Assembly: GCA_900767585.1 (NCBI GenBank)
Contig: CAAFZP010000075.1
Location: 1-23,816 of the forward strand
DNA length: 23,816 nucleotides
DNA from: Lachnospiraceae bacterium
GTDB taxonomy: Bacteria; Bacillota; Clostridia; Lachnospirales; Lachnospiraceae
Reading direction: 5' to 3'
The notes under the pieces are model-generated. The model saw only the letters and a list, made by a program, of their open reading frames with translations. It had not been told where the DNA came from and did not search any database. Made by a program: the position numbers and the translations under genes. Positions 7,529-15,984 of the stretch are shown one piece after another; the first letter of the stretch is position 1; each line of letters begins with the position of its first letter.

Positions 7529-8476
7529 ATGGACATATTGATCAACGACTATATAAATGGAGCACGTTCTTTGTGTAGAGACGAAGTGCAATTCTCTGTA
7601 TATTTGTTTCAAATAATGAATGGATGCAAACGTGTCAAGATCGATTCGGAAAATTACCTGAATAAAAACTATGAAGTGTTAGAAGCTTATTATATGCCTT
7701 CTTTCCTGCGGGATTATTTTAATAATGCAGAAAAAAAAGCAGAATTCAATTATAAGCTCTTGACATTCGCAAACCGTAAATTGCGTGCATTGTACGCGGG
7801 AGATGAAGCGGAAGGCGTTATATTGGAAGATCTGGATGAAAAACAGGTAAATACTTCCGAAGTATTTAATCTTGATTGTGAAATTGATATGGAACACCCG
7901 GAATTTGATCTTGGAAAGCATTTGAACGGATGGTCGGGAAAAGAACGGATGTATCGAAATCCGCTCGCAAGGTGGATGATGAATGTCCGGCCGGAGATTG
8001 CGATTTTGCTCAAGCGGCGCGGAATCAAACGGACAGAGCTTCGCATGCATTTTATTGATTGTCATTATCTGAGTGGCGCCGACACATATCCAGCCATGAT
8101 TGGAAGACAGAAAGAGGATGGAACTCTGATTGGATGCAAGAGACTTGTATGTACAAAACAACAGGTGGAACAGTATATGCTTGAATTTTTGTGCGAGACA
8201 CCGACAGAGTCGTATGCAGATACGCTAGGAATGAAGTGGTACGGACCTGCAAAAGAATCAGACACTCCTGTGGAAAACAGCGAAATAGCGATCGAACCGG
8301 GATTTGTCAGTGTTGCAAATCTGGTAAGTGAGAAAAATGCACAGATGTACGAAGGGGCAGACAAGCCGGTATCTATGCAGAAATTGCAGGAATATTGTAA
8401 ATCATTGTATGCGGAAGACCGGAAGATAAAAGAGCCAAAGATGGTTCTGGGCAGTGTGCTGGAATTGCAAGTCTGA
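7529..8476 (+). CDS. hypothetical protein, 315 residues
   Basis: I do not recognise this protein. It has no signal peptide or membrane segment and looks cytoplasmic. A mainly helical N-terminal part (residues 1-90, with YLNKNYEVLEAYYMPSFL) leads into an acidic segment (EDLDEKQVNTSEVFNLDCE). A more basic centre follows (ARWMMNVRPEIAILLKRRGIKRTELRM), then HFIDCHYLSGADTYPAMIG and CKRLVCTKQQVEQYMLEFL. Eight or so cysteines are spread through it, but no clear metal-binding pattern is seen. The start ATG at 7529 follows GATGGTGG and is 20 bp after the stop of the MORN-repeat protein, so the two are almost certainly one transcript and may work together, perhaps with this protein as a cytoplasmic partner. 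No terminator is obvious between it and the rpsF promoter. Confidence 0.75.
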   Translation: MDILINDYINGARSLCRDEVQFSVYLFQIMNGCKRVKIDSENYLNKNYEVLEAYYMPSFLRDYFNNAEKKAEFNYKLLTFANRKLRALYAGDEAEGVILEDLDEKQVNTSEVFNLDCEIDMEHPEFDLGKHLNGWSGKERMYRNPLARWMMNVRPEIAILLKRRGIKRTELRMHFIDCHYLSGADTYPAMIGRQKEDGTLIGCKRLVCTKQQVEQYMLEFLCETPTESYADTLGMKWYGPAKESDTPVENSEIAIEPGFVSVANLVSEKNAQMYEGADKPVSMQKLQEYCKSLYAEDRKIKEPKMVLGSVLELQV

Positions 8477-8506
8477 TGCGTGCAGAAAAATAGTTTCAAA
8501 AACTGC

Positions 8507-8535
8507 TTGCAAAATAGAAAATCGTATGGTAATAT
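8507..8535 (+). promoter_or_regulatory. extended -10 promoter for rpsF-ssb-rpsR
   Basis: TTGCAA (8507-8512), a 17-base spacer and TAATAT (8530-8535) preceded by TGG (8527-8529), which is an extended -10 element. Transcription would start near 8542 and leave a leader of about 70 bases. Confidence 0.6.
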
Positions 8536-8564
8536 CTAACTCTGTGATATATTTTTTATATTCC

Positions 8565-8590
8565 TTGCTTCCGGCTCATCCGGAGGCCAA
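8565..8590 (+). promoter_or_regulatory. leader hairpin, candidate S6:S18 autoregulatory site
   Basis: GCTTCCGG (8567-8574) pairs with CCGGAGGC (8580-8587), one wobble, around the loop CTCAT. TTG (8565-8567) and CAA (8588-8590) can extend the stem if C8587 bulges. It lies just upstream of the rpsF ribosome binding site (AAGGAGGTG). In many bacteria the S6:S18 complex binds a CCG-containing structure in the rpsF leader and represses its own operon. Position and CCG content fit, but the exact consensus was not checked. Confidence 0.45.
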
Positions 8591-8614
8591 TAGACCATAA
8601 GGAGGTGCAATAAC

Positions 8615-8905
8615 ATGAACAAGTATGAATTGGCGTTGGTTGTTAGCGCAAAGATTGATGATGACGCAAGAGTTGCTGTTGTTGATAAGGCGAAAGCTAT
8701 TATCGAGAAGGCAGGCGGCACAATCACAAACGTTGACGAAAAAGGCAAGCTGAGACTGGCATACGAGATTCAGAAGATGAAGGAAGGTTTCTACTACTTC
8801 ATCCAGTTTGATGCAAACGCTGAAGCTCCAGCACAGATTGAAGCAAGTGTTCGTATTATGGAATCTGTTCTCAGATATCTTTGTGTTAGACAGGACGCAG
8901 AGTAA
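8615..8905 (+). CDS. rpsF: 30S ribosomal protein S6
   Basis: 96 residues, the usual length for S6. It binds 16S rRNA in the platform of the small subunit together with S18. The sequence begins MNKYELALVVSAKIDDDAR, has the family's glycine-rich turn and hydrophobic core (IIEKAGGTITNVDEKGKLRLAYEI), the motif EGFYYFIQFDA, and ends with the helix IMESVLRYLCVRQDAE. Start supported by AAGGAGGTG 7-8 bases before the ATG. First gene of the conserved rpsF-ssb-rpsR operon, with ssb 15 bp after its stop codon. Confidence 0.97.
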   Translation: MNKYELALVVSAKIDDDARVAVVDKAKAIIEKAGGTITNVDEKGKLRLAYEIQKMKEGFYYFIQFDANAEAPAQIEASVRIMESVLRYLCVRQDAE

Positions 8906-8920
8906 TAAGGAGGGTTTCCT

Positions 8921-9379
8921 ATGAACAAGGTAATTTTGATGGGTCGTTTAACCAGAGATCCAGAAGTTCGATATTCACAGGCTGCAGAGCCTTTAGCAAT
9001 CGCAAGATATACGCTTGCAGTTGACCGTAGATTCCAGAGAAGAGATAATTCCGGAAATGAACAGACCGCAGATTTTATTTCCTGTGTTGCGTTTGGCAGA
9101 CAGGGTGAATTTGCAGAGAAGTATCTGAAGCAGGGTACGAAGATTGCGATTTCAGGACGTATTCAGACGGGCAGCTATACAAATAAAGATGGCAACAAAG
9201 TTTACACGACCGAAGTTGTTGTCGAGGAGCAGGAGTTTGCAGAGAGCAAGAATGCATCTGGAAACAATGGCGGTGGATATCAGCAGCGGGAAGACAGACC
9301 TGCACCGGCAGATGCAAGTGCAGAGGGCTTCATGGATATTCCGACTGGACTTACAGGCAACGATTTACCATTTAAGTAA
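8921..9379 (+). CDS. ssb: single-stranded DNA-binding protein
   Basis: 152 residues. Coats single-stranded DNA in replication, repair and recombination as a tetramer. The N-terminal OB-fold (about residues 1-108) shows MNKVILMGRLTRDPEVRYS, the DNA-contacting stretch ADFISCVAFGRQGEFAEKYLKQG and ISGRIQTGSYTNKDG. A flexible Gly/Asn/Gln-rich linker follows. The C-terminal tip GNDLPFK matches the acidic DD(I/L)PF peptide that docks partner proteins, with one extra Lys at the end and one fewer acidic residue than usual. AGGAGGG precedes the ATG. Located between rpsF and rpsR, the standard place for the replicative SSB in Firmicutes. Confidence 0.97.
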   Translation: MNKVILMGRLTRDPEVRYSQAAEPLAIARYTLAVDRRFQRRDNSGNEQTADFISCVAFGRQGEFAEKYLKQGTKIAISGRIQTGSYTNKDGNKVYTTEVVVEEQEFAESKNASGNNGGGYQQREDRPAPADASAEGFMDIPTGLTGNDLPFK

Positions 9380-9423
9380 TTTGGAATCCGTGCAATGCGG
9401 AAATTAAATGGAGGTAATTAGTA

Positions 9424-9696
9424 ATGGCTTATAATAAGACAGAGAAGAGCGATCGTCCAGACGCTCCTATGAAGAGAAGACCGATTCGTAGAAGAAAAAA
9501 AGTTTGTGTATTCTGTGCAGAGAAGAATGCAGTTATTGATTATAAGGATACAAACAAGCTGAAGAGATACATCTCTGAAAGAGGAAAGATTCTTCCTAGA
9601 AGAATTACCGGTAACTGTGCAAAGCATCAGCGTGCACTTACTGTTGCAATCAAGAGAGCAAGACATGTCGCTCTTATTCCTTACGTAGTAGAGTAA
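9424..9696 (+). CDS. rpsR: 30S ribosomal protein S18 (cysteine-containing form)
   Basis: 90 residues, strongly basic. Pairs with S6 on the small-subunit platform. The core reads KRRPIRRRKKVCVFC, then DYKDTNKLKRYISERGKILPRRITGNCAKHQRALTVAIKRARHVALIPY, which is the canonical S18 pattern. C-V-F-C together with N-C-A-K-H gives three Cys and one His, the putative zinc-binding (C+) form known for some ribosomal proteins. Start by GGAGGT upstream of the ATG at 9424. Last gene of the operon, followed by a strong terminator. Confidence 0.97.
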   Translation: MAYNKTEKSDRPDAPMKRRPIRRRKKVCVFCAEKNAVIDYKDTNKLKRYISERGKILPRRITGNCAKHQRALTVAIKRARHVALIPYVVE

Positions 9697-9709
9697 GATG
9701 GATATTATA

Positions 9710-9751
9710 GAACTTCAATTTGCGGATGACCGCAGATTGAAGTTCTTTTTT
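9710..9751 (+). terminator. strong intrinsic terminator after rpsR
   Basis: A 16-bp stem (9710-9725 with 9730-9745, one wobble pair) around the loop ATGA, followed directly by six T. It closes the rpsF-ssb-rpsR transcript and separates it from the transporter cluster. Confidence 0.93.
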
Positions 9752-9790
9752 GTTATGGCGACGAGAAAACTCTGGAGAAAATAAGAAAAA

Positions 9791-9825
9791 ATTGATACAA
9801 AATTGATACAATTGCATGTTATGAT
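9791..9825 (+). promoter_or_regulatory. promoter with two 11-bp-spaced TTGATACAA repeats, candidate response-regulator site
   Basis: TTGATACAA occurs at 9792-9800 and again at 9803-9811, an 11-bp period. A -10-like TATGAT lies at 9820-9825, 17 bp after the start of the second repeat. At the normal -35 place (9797-9802) there is only ACAAAA, so the promoter is probably activator-dependent. OmpR/PhoB-family regulators bind head-to-tail to direct repeats with this period. The same layout recurs at 20583-20616. The promoter would drive the adaptor-permease-ATPase-two-component operon. Confidence 0.55.
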
Positions 9826-9858
9826 ATAAAAAATAACAAATGCAGTGAGGAAATTGCG

Positions 9859-10872
9859 GTGAGAAAGCAAAACAAAAAGAAAATTGCAATCGGGATGGCG
9901 CTCTGTGCGGGATTGCTTAGCGGATGTGCGGGCAAAAACCGGACGGATGCTTTCGTCATTACGATTCCGGAATATGAGAAAATTACATATACGACGGAAC
10001 CGGCTGTCTATGGGGATATAGAGCCGGTGTTGAATCTAAGGTTGAAGTCGGATGAGTTTGAACGGAAAGATTATTATCCGGATCATGATGAGATGAAGGT
10101 AGACCAGGTGCTTGTTCATGTAGGAGATGTCGTGCAGGATGGAGAGATAATGGTAACTTTTTCTTCTGATGATATCGATGAGGAACGAAGACAATATGAA
10201 AATCGTGTCGAAGAGGATGCACTGCTGATCGATCATTATACGAAGCTGGACCAGATCAATCAGACGGACGAACATAAGGAGAGTATCGCGCAGTTAAAGA
10301 AGGACCAGGAGATTGCAGGACTTTACATACAGGATCTGGATGCGAGACTGGAAGCGTATACGATCAAAGCAGAAGGAAATGGTATGGTGAGCAGTGTATC
10401 GGAGTTGCTAGATTATGGTGAAGCATACGCAGATACCCCGGCTGTGACGGTACTGTATGGTTCGGATGATTATATCACAACGACTGACGATGATTATGCG
10501 TTTGAGGTAGGGCAGACATTTACAGCATCATTCGGAGTTGGAACTTACGATGTCCGACTGACGGCGATTGAAGAACTGGCAACCGGGACAGATGCAGGAA
10601 CAAAACGACAGCTCACTTTTACTTTGGTTGATTCTGCAAGCAGACCGAGTTCGGATTCCCTCAGCCTGGAGATCAAAAAACCAGTGCTGAAAGATGTGTT
10701 GTATGTACCGGAAGAAGCAATTGTGAATATGGGCAGTGACAATTATGTCTATGTTATGGATGATGCGGGATTCCGACATGGAATACGTGTACAGACCGGA
10801 GCGACGATTGATGGATATACCGTGATTGAAGATGGACTAAAAGAAGGCGACAAGGTGGTGATTGCAAAATGA
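9859..10872 (+). CDS. HlyD/MacA-type periplasmic-adaptor-like lipoprotein
   Basis: 337 residues, GTG start with TGAGG upstream. The signal peptide ends in lipobox LSGC with Cys23, so the protein is lipid-anchored outside the membrane. After a short linker comes the first half of a lipoyl/biotinyl-like domain (VDQVLVHVGDVVQDGEIMVTF, about residues 75-98), then a helical hairpin (about 105-165, rich in Glu/Gln/Arg). The second lipoyl half (IKAEGNGMVSSV), a beta-barrel region and a C-terminal membrane-proximal-like domain (VLYVPEEAIVN...DNYVYV...EGDKVVIAK) follow. This domain order is that of the membrane fusion proteins that partner MacB-type transporters. In a cell with no outer membrane the adaptor presumably shapes substrate entry or delivery at the cell-wall side. 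Its stop overlaps the next start (ATGA), so translation is coupled. Confidence 0.88.
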   Translation: MRKQNKKKIAIGMALCAGLLSGCAGKNRTDAFVITIPEYEKITYTTEPAVYGDIEPVLNLRLKSDEFERKDYYPDHDEMKVDQVLVHVGDVVQDGEIMVTFSSDDIDEERRQYENRVEEDALLIDHYTKLDQINQTDEHKESIAQLKKDQEIAGLYIQDLDARLEAYTIKAEGNGMVSSVSELLDYGEAYADTPAVTVLYGSDDYITTTDDDYAFEVGQTFTASFGVGTYDVRLTAIEELATGTDAGTKRQLTFTLVDSASRPSSDSLSLEIKKPVLKDVLYVPEEAIVNMGSDNYVYVMDDAGFRHGIRVQTGATIDGYTVIEDGLKEGDKVVIAK

Positions 10873-13163
10873 GGATCGGACGGAAATTGAAGAGGCAGAT
10901 AGGTATTTGGATGAGCGTGCTCTGCTCGGTCTCATTGGCTGCCTGTGGTACAAAATATGCAGACGCACCGGCACTGTTAGAGCCGGTATCCGGGACCGAA
11001 TCGTATCGGGAAGTTTCAGTTGGTGATGTCGGTGCAATGGAGCTTGTGTACGGTTCGGTCGTACCAACCGAGCATGCGGTGTTCTGGACGACACAGGTCA
11101 ATGTGGCTGAGATTCTGGTGGATGTGGGCGATTACGTGGAGGCCGGACAGGTGGTTGCAACTGCCGATTTAGATGCTGCAGAGAAGACAAAACAGGAGTT
11201 GGAAGCCTCCCGGAATCTGCTTGTGAGCAAGCATGAATTCGAAGCGAAGAAACAGGAGCTTCTAATACAGAAGCTGAATCTGAAACAGCAGGGTGAAACA
11301 CAGTTAGGAGATTCGGAGGCAGCAGCACAGACAGGTACTCAGATTCAGACGGAACAGGAGAATGCCAATTATGATGAACTGCTCTACAAACACCAGCTGG
11401 CAGACTATGATGAACAGATTCGGAAACAACAGGAGATCATCGAGGATGGTACGCTTAAGGCAACGGCGAGCGGCTATGTGTCATATGTTCGTCAGTTTAC
11501 ATATGGCAATCAGGTTTCCGGCACGATGAATGTTGTTACAATCGCAGATTATGAGGATACTTATATCGAGGTACAGGGGAAAACAATCAAGGATAAGCTT
11601 TTAGAAAAATATGACCGGTATTATACGATACAGGATGGGAAGAAGCTTCCGCTACGGGAATATGCATATACAGTGCAGGAGCGGCTGACCGCGGAAAACC
11701 AGCAGAAATATCCGGCACTGAGGATGCAGTACGAGGATATTTCCAAGCGTGCAACGGTTGGTTCTGTAATCTCGGTCTATCTTGTCAAGGACCGTGTCGA
11801 GGATGTGCTGTATGTCGGAAATGATTCTGTCTATGAAGATGATCAGGGGACATTTGTCTACGTGAAAAACGGCGATCAGCGCGAACAGCGATATATAGAG
11901 ACGGGCGTGCAGGACTCAGTAAACACAGAAGTTGTGTCTGGGCTTACAGAAGGAGAAAAGGTGTATTATACATCAGAAACTGCATGGCCGGATGAATATC
12001 ATGAATTTACAGTATCGGCTTCCACGAATTATAATGCAATGTTTGATACAAACAGATATGCGATTGCGGATACAATGCGGATCAATTATACATCTCCGTA
12101 TGAAGGTACGATCCAGGAGATCTTTGCATCCAATGGAGACTATGTGCAAAAGGGCGATGTGATACTGAAAGTTCGTACGAACGAAGGAAGTGCAAAGCTC
12201 GCAGAGATGCGGAGTGGAATCGAGGATATGAAGGAGAACCGCACAAAGGCAGTGCAGGAGCACGAGAATACACTTCTTACATTGAAACAGGAGAAGCAGG
12301 CAGTTCTGGCTGGCGGAGACACGTTGCTTGCGACGGGGACAGATGCACCGGCAGCAACCGGAAGCGATGCAGAAAAAAAGACCAATCCGAATGCGGCATC
12401 TATGATTGATATCGATATCCAGATGGAGAATCTGGATTCTCAGATACAGACATTGGACTATGAATCCCAGTTGAAGCAGGCAGAGGCAGCATATGCGGAA
12501 GCAAGCTGCAATAACGACGGAACAGGGGTCATGTCTATCTGCGCGGAACAGGAGGGCGAGGTGACGGATTTCTGGCGAGACAATGGATATAAGCTTGAAG
12601 CAAATGGAGATGTACTCTTTGCAATCAATACGCCGGTCAAACAGAAGATGGCATTGTATGGGGGCGGTACTAATATCGCAAACGGAACGCCGGTCTCTAT
12701 CCGGAATGAGGCAAGCGGAAAGACGATACAGGGAATGGTATGTGGATCTAATGGCTCTACGGAAGAATCACAGGATGCGTATTATTATGTCACAACTGTG
12801 GATGATCGTGTCTATATCACGCAGAGCCTGACAAGTGACAGCCGGATGTACTATGTCATGCTGAAGGATGGAGCGGCAGTGGAGGACATAAAGGGACAAC
12901 AGCAGATTTCGTATCCGACGGTTGCTTATTCGGATGTCTATACGATTCCTGCGGATGCGCTCTATAAGGAAAAGGCGAATTCAAGCAAAGAGAATTCGGA
13001 AGATTTTTATTATGTATGGAAGATCGTAGATGGAAATATTGAGAAGCAATATGTGGATGCCGCAATCAGCAGCAACGCACAGGGAGCCTCGGTTGCCTGC
13101 ATATTCAATGGTATCTCAGAGGGCGATGTGCTGGCAGGTCCGGTTGTAGAGAAAGAGGAGTAA
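10869..13163 (+). CDS. double-module adaptor lipoprotein (two HlyD-like units in one chain)
   Basis: 764 residues, about twice the normal adaptor length. Lipobox LAAC with Cys26. The first module has a lipoyl half-motif VAEILVDVGDYVEAGQVVATADL (about 75-100), a Gln/Glu-rich coiled coil (about 100-195), the return strand LKATASGYVSYVRQF and a barrel/end domain closing VLYVGNDSVYEDDQGTFVYV...EGEKVYYTS (about residue 370). The second module restarts with YEGTIQEIFASNGDYVQKGDVILKV (about 404-430), a second coiled coil broken by an Ala/Thr/Gly/Pro linker (about 475-505), ICAEQEGEVTDFWRDNGYKLEANGDVLFAI, and a C-terminal domain with YTIPADALY. A tandem duplication and fusion is the simplest explanation. 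The start overlaps the preceding stop, and the permease follows three bases after its own stop, so all three are tightly coupled. Confidence 0.88.
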   Translation: MRIGRKLKRQIGIWMSVLCSVSLAACGTKYADAPALLEPVSGTESYREVSVGDVGAMELVYGSVVPTEHAVFWTTQVNVAEILVDVGDYVEAGQVVATADLDAAEKTKQELEASRNLLVSKHEFEAKKQELLIQKLNLKQQGETQLGDSEAAAQTGTQIQTEQENANYDELLYKHQLADYDEQIRKQQEIIEDGTLKATASGYVSYVRQFTYGNQVSGTMNVVTIADYEDTYIEVQGKTIKDKLLEKYDRYYTIQDGKKLPLREYAYTVQERLTAENQQKYPALRMQYEDISKRATVGSVISVYLVKDRVEDVLYVGNDSVYEDDQGTFVYVKNGDQREQRYIETGVQDSVNTEVVSGLTEGEKVYYTSETAWPDEYHEFTVSASTNYNAMFDTNRYAIADTMRINYTSPYEGTIQEIFASNGDYVQKGDVILKVRTNEGSAKLAEMRSGIEDMKENRTKAVQEHENTLLTLKQEKQAVLAGGDTLLATGTDAPAATGSDAEKKTNPNAASMIDIDIQMENLDSQIQTLDYESQLKQAEAAYAEASCNNDGTGVMSICAEQEGEVTDFWRDNGYKLEANGDVLFAINTPVKQKMALYGGGTNIANGTPVSIRNEASGKTIQGMVCGSNGSTEESQDAYYYVTTVDDRVYITQSLTSDSRMYYVMLKDGAAVEDIKGQQQISYPTVAYSDVYTIPADALYKEKANSSKENSEDFYYVWKIVDGNIEKQYVDAAISSNAQGASVACIFNGISEGDVLAGPVVEKEE

Positions 13164-13166
13164 CAG

Positions 13167-15974
13167 ATGATTAGGTTCGTTTTACAGAAAATAAAAAACA
13201 AAAAATGGCTGACATCCTGTCTGCTCTTAGGACTCGTATTTCTGGTTGCTGCAGTCTCCTGCCAGCCGATGTTCAAGGCAGGATCTTTAAATAAGATGCT
13301 GTTAGACAGCTTTCAGAATGCCGGAGAACAAACCGGGACATACCCTGCCGTGATCGGAAGAACCGGCGCTTATGTGACAGAGAAACGACAGACGGCAGCG
13401 GCAGTGATGGATGGCATAGAAGGATACCGGAAGACATGGGCAAAATATATGGGCACCGTACAGGCGGTGAATACACAGACGATTCTCTCACTGGATGAGC
13501 AGTCTGCGCAAGGAACATATGGTGGAAAAGGAAAATATCTGCGGGTGTCCTATATGCCCGATATGCTGTCCCATGCACAGGTGCTTACCGGTACAGACTA
13601 TGATGCCTGTGAAGGGGATCTGTATGCATGTATGATGTCGGAGAGCGTGATGGATGCATGCGGTTTCACGGTAGGAGAGACGCTGGAATTTCCGCTTTGG
13701 GAGGATACGGAAGGGACTACCCTGAAGTTGTATATCAGCGGAATCTTCAGGGAAAGTGACAATACGGATATATTCTGGTATAAGACACCGAATTCCATGG
13801 AACAGGAAATCTTTGTATCAGAGGAAGTCTTTGATGCGATCGTGAAGCAGTATGCACCGGAAAAGATTAATTACGCGACAAATGTACTGCTTGATTATAC
13901 AAAGATCAATCAGGCGAATGTAGAGAATGTGAAGTATTACATCGAGCAGTTTCATAAGGAGGATGACAGCTTTACCGATTCGTTTGGCAATCTGCTCACA
14001 CAATACCAGAAGGATAAGAAAACTGTGGATATCACGCTCTGGGTATTGGAGCTGCCACTGCTTGGGCTGGTGCTTGCATTTATCTATATGGTGACAAGCC
14101 AGATCATCGAGGCAGAGACCGGAGAGATCGCGATGATGCGGAGCCGGGGATACCGCAGGATGCAGATTGTTGCAATCTATGCATTGCAGGCGGGCGTATT
14201 GTGTCTGGCATCCATGTTGATCGGAATTCCGCTTGGGTATGGACTTTGTAAGCTTGCGGCATCAACGACGGATTTCCTGACGTTCCATGCCGGAAATCTG
14301 TCGATGTACCATTTCACACCGGTGATGCTTGTGTATGGACTGGCTGCATGTGTGGTTGGAATCGTATTCATTCTGATTCCGGTTGTGATGCGTTCGGGTG
14401 TATCAATCGTGCAGCAAAAGTCAGATCAGAAGATCAACAAGAAGATGTTCTGGGAGAAATATTTCTTAGATATCGTGCTGCTTGGTGTCTCCATCTATCT
14501 GCTGCATAATTTCAATCAGGAGATTGATAAGATCCGTGCCCGCGCACTGCTCGGTGCGAAGATGGATCCGCTGATCTTCCTTGATTCTGTGCTTTTTATC
14601 GTGGCGATGGGACTTGTTGTATTGCGACTTTTGCATTATCTTGTGCAGCTTGTGTATCATATTGGAAGAAAACGCTGGCGTCCGGCGGTGTACGCGTCGT
14701 TTTTACAGATTACACGGAACTTCCGGAAGCAGGGATTTATCTCGGTATTTCTGATTCTGACTGTGGCGATGGGGCTGTTCAATGCCAACGCTGCCCGCAC
14801 GATCAACCAGAACTATGAGAACCGGATCCGTTATGCAGATGGTGCCGATATCTGTCTGCAGGAGACGTGGAAGATGCAGGCGTTCTATGTTTCGGCAAAT
14901 GATATTGATTATAATTACGAGGAACCGGATCCGGTCAAATACGAGGAACCGCTGAAGCAGGGACTTTGTACGAATATGGCGAAGGTGATCCGGACGAACA
15001 ATGTATCGGTAAGCCGTGGGAAGACGAACATTGCAAACTGTGAGTTCATGGGAATCCATACGAAGGATTTTGGTGAGACGGCGTATCTGCAGGAAGAATT
15101 AAATGCAGAGGTTCATTGGTACACATACTTAAATGAACTGGCAAAACAGGAGAATGGTTTGATCCTGTCGAAGAATCTGGCAGCGGCGCTCGAAGTAAAA
15201 GTCGGGGATGTTGTAGATTGTTCGAGATATGGAGATTCCGTCCTGAAGAAAGAGACTGTGCGCGGTACGATCAGTGGAAAGGTTGTGGCAATCGTAGATG
15301 CGTGGCCGGGCTTTGTACAGTATACCTATGAAGATGGAGAAGAGATCGAGCATTATCTGATTGTAGCCAATTATGCGAAGACGGTGCAGAGCTTCAAGAT
15401 CTCTCCGTATGAGATATGGTACAAGCTGGCAGATGGCGTGGATAGTGATGCGGTACGTGCAGTGATTGATGCGGGTGGCACGAAACTTTCGTCTTATACA
15501 GCATTGGACCGCGATATTGATGCAATGAAAGAGACTGCTATGATACGGATCACGAACGGTATGTTTACGTTGAGTTTTATTATCGCGCTGATCTTGTGTA
15601 TGATTGGATTCTTGATCTACTGGATCTCCTCGATCCGGCAGCGGGAACTGCTCTTCGGCGTATACCGGGCAATGGGCTTAAGCGAGAAGGAGGTAAACCG
15701 AATGCTTGTAAACGAGCACCTGTTTTCTACCCTGCCTTCAATTCTGGCAGGCGGTGCCTGTGGCGGCGTCGCAACGTATCTGTTCGTGAAGCTGTTCGGC
15801 GTGATCTATCTTCCGCAGAAGCACAACTTAAGTATCTATGTCTATCTCGACCAGATGGATGTAGTGAAGCTCGTTGCAGTGCTTCTCGTCATGATTTTGT
15901 TGTGTATTGTAATCCTGCGGCGGCTGATACGAAGCCTGAATATCACGCAGGCGCTGAAATTAGGAGAGGAGTAG
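13167..15974 (+). CDS. large FtsX/MacB-superfamily ABC transporter permease
   Basis: 935 residues. About ten membrane helices: one near the N-terminus (about 14-33), six between about 287 and 542, and three near the end (about 798-822, 850-880, 897-920). Two large extracytoplasmic domains sit between helices 1 and 2 (about 250 residues) and between 7 and 8 (about 255 residues). Typical FtsX coupling motifs appear in each half: AETGEIAMMRSRGYRRMQI and RQRELLFGVYRAMGLSEKEV. These are the cytoplasmic contact helices for the ATPase. MacB has four helices and one domain, while two-domain permeases of this superfamily have eight to ten, so this is the double form. No ATPase domain is fused to it; the ATPases are the next two genes. 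It probably uses mechanotransmission to extract or move lipids, lipoproteins or peptides at the outer face. Substrate unknown. Confidence 0.9.
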   Translation: MIRFVLQKIKNKKWLTSCLLLGLVFLVAAVSCQPMFKAGSLNKMLLDSFQNAGEQTGTYPAVIGRTGAYVTEKRQTAAAVMDGIEGYRKTWAKYMGTVQAVNTQTILSLDEQSAQGTYGGKGKYLRVSYMPDMLSHAQVLTGTDYDACEGDLYACMMSESVMDACGFTVGETLEFPLWEDTEGTTLKLYISGIFRESDNTDIFWYKTPNSMEQEIFVSEEVFDAIVKQYAPEKINYATNVLLDYTKINQANVENVKYYIEQFHKEDDSFTDSFGNLLTQYQKDKKTVDITLWVLELPLLGLVLAFIYMVTSQIIEAETGEIAMMRSRGYRRMQIVAIYALQAGVLCLASMLIGIPLGYGLCKLAASTTDFLTFHAGNLSMYHFTPVMLVYGLAACVVGIVFILIPVVMRSGVSIVQQKSDQKINKKMFWEKYFLDIVLLGVSIYLLHNFNQEIDKIRARALLGAKMDPLIFLDSVLFIVAMGLVVLRLLHYLVQLVYHIGRKRWRPAVYASFLQITRNFRKQGFISVFLILTVAMGLFNANAARTINQNYENRIRYADGADICLQETWKMQAFYVSANDIDYNYEEPDPVKYEEPLKQGLCTNMAKVIRTNNVSVSRGKTNIANCEFMGIHTKDFGETAYLQEELNAEVHWYTYLNELAKQENGLILSKNLAAALEVKVGDVVDCSRYGDSVLKKETVRGTISGKVVAIVDAWPGFVQYTYEDGEEIEHYLIVANYAKTVQSFKISPYEIWYKLADGVDSDAVRAVIDAGGTKLSSYTALDRDIDAMKETAMIRITNGMFTLSFIIALILCMIGFLIYWISSIRQRELLFGVYRAMGLSEKEVNRMLVNEHLFSTLPSILAGGACGGVATYLFVKLFGVIYLPQKHNLSIYVYLDQMDVVKLVAVLLVMILLCIVILRRLIRSLNITQALKLGEE

Positions 15975-15984
15975 GATTTCGCGT

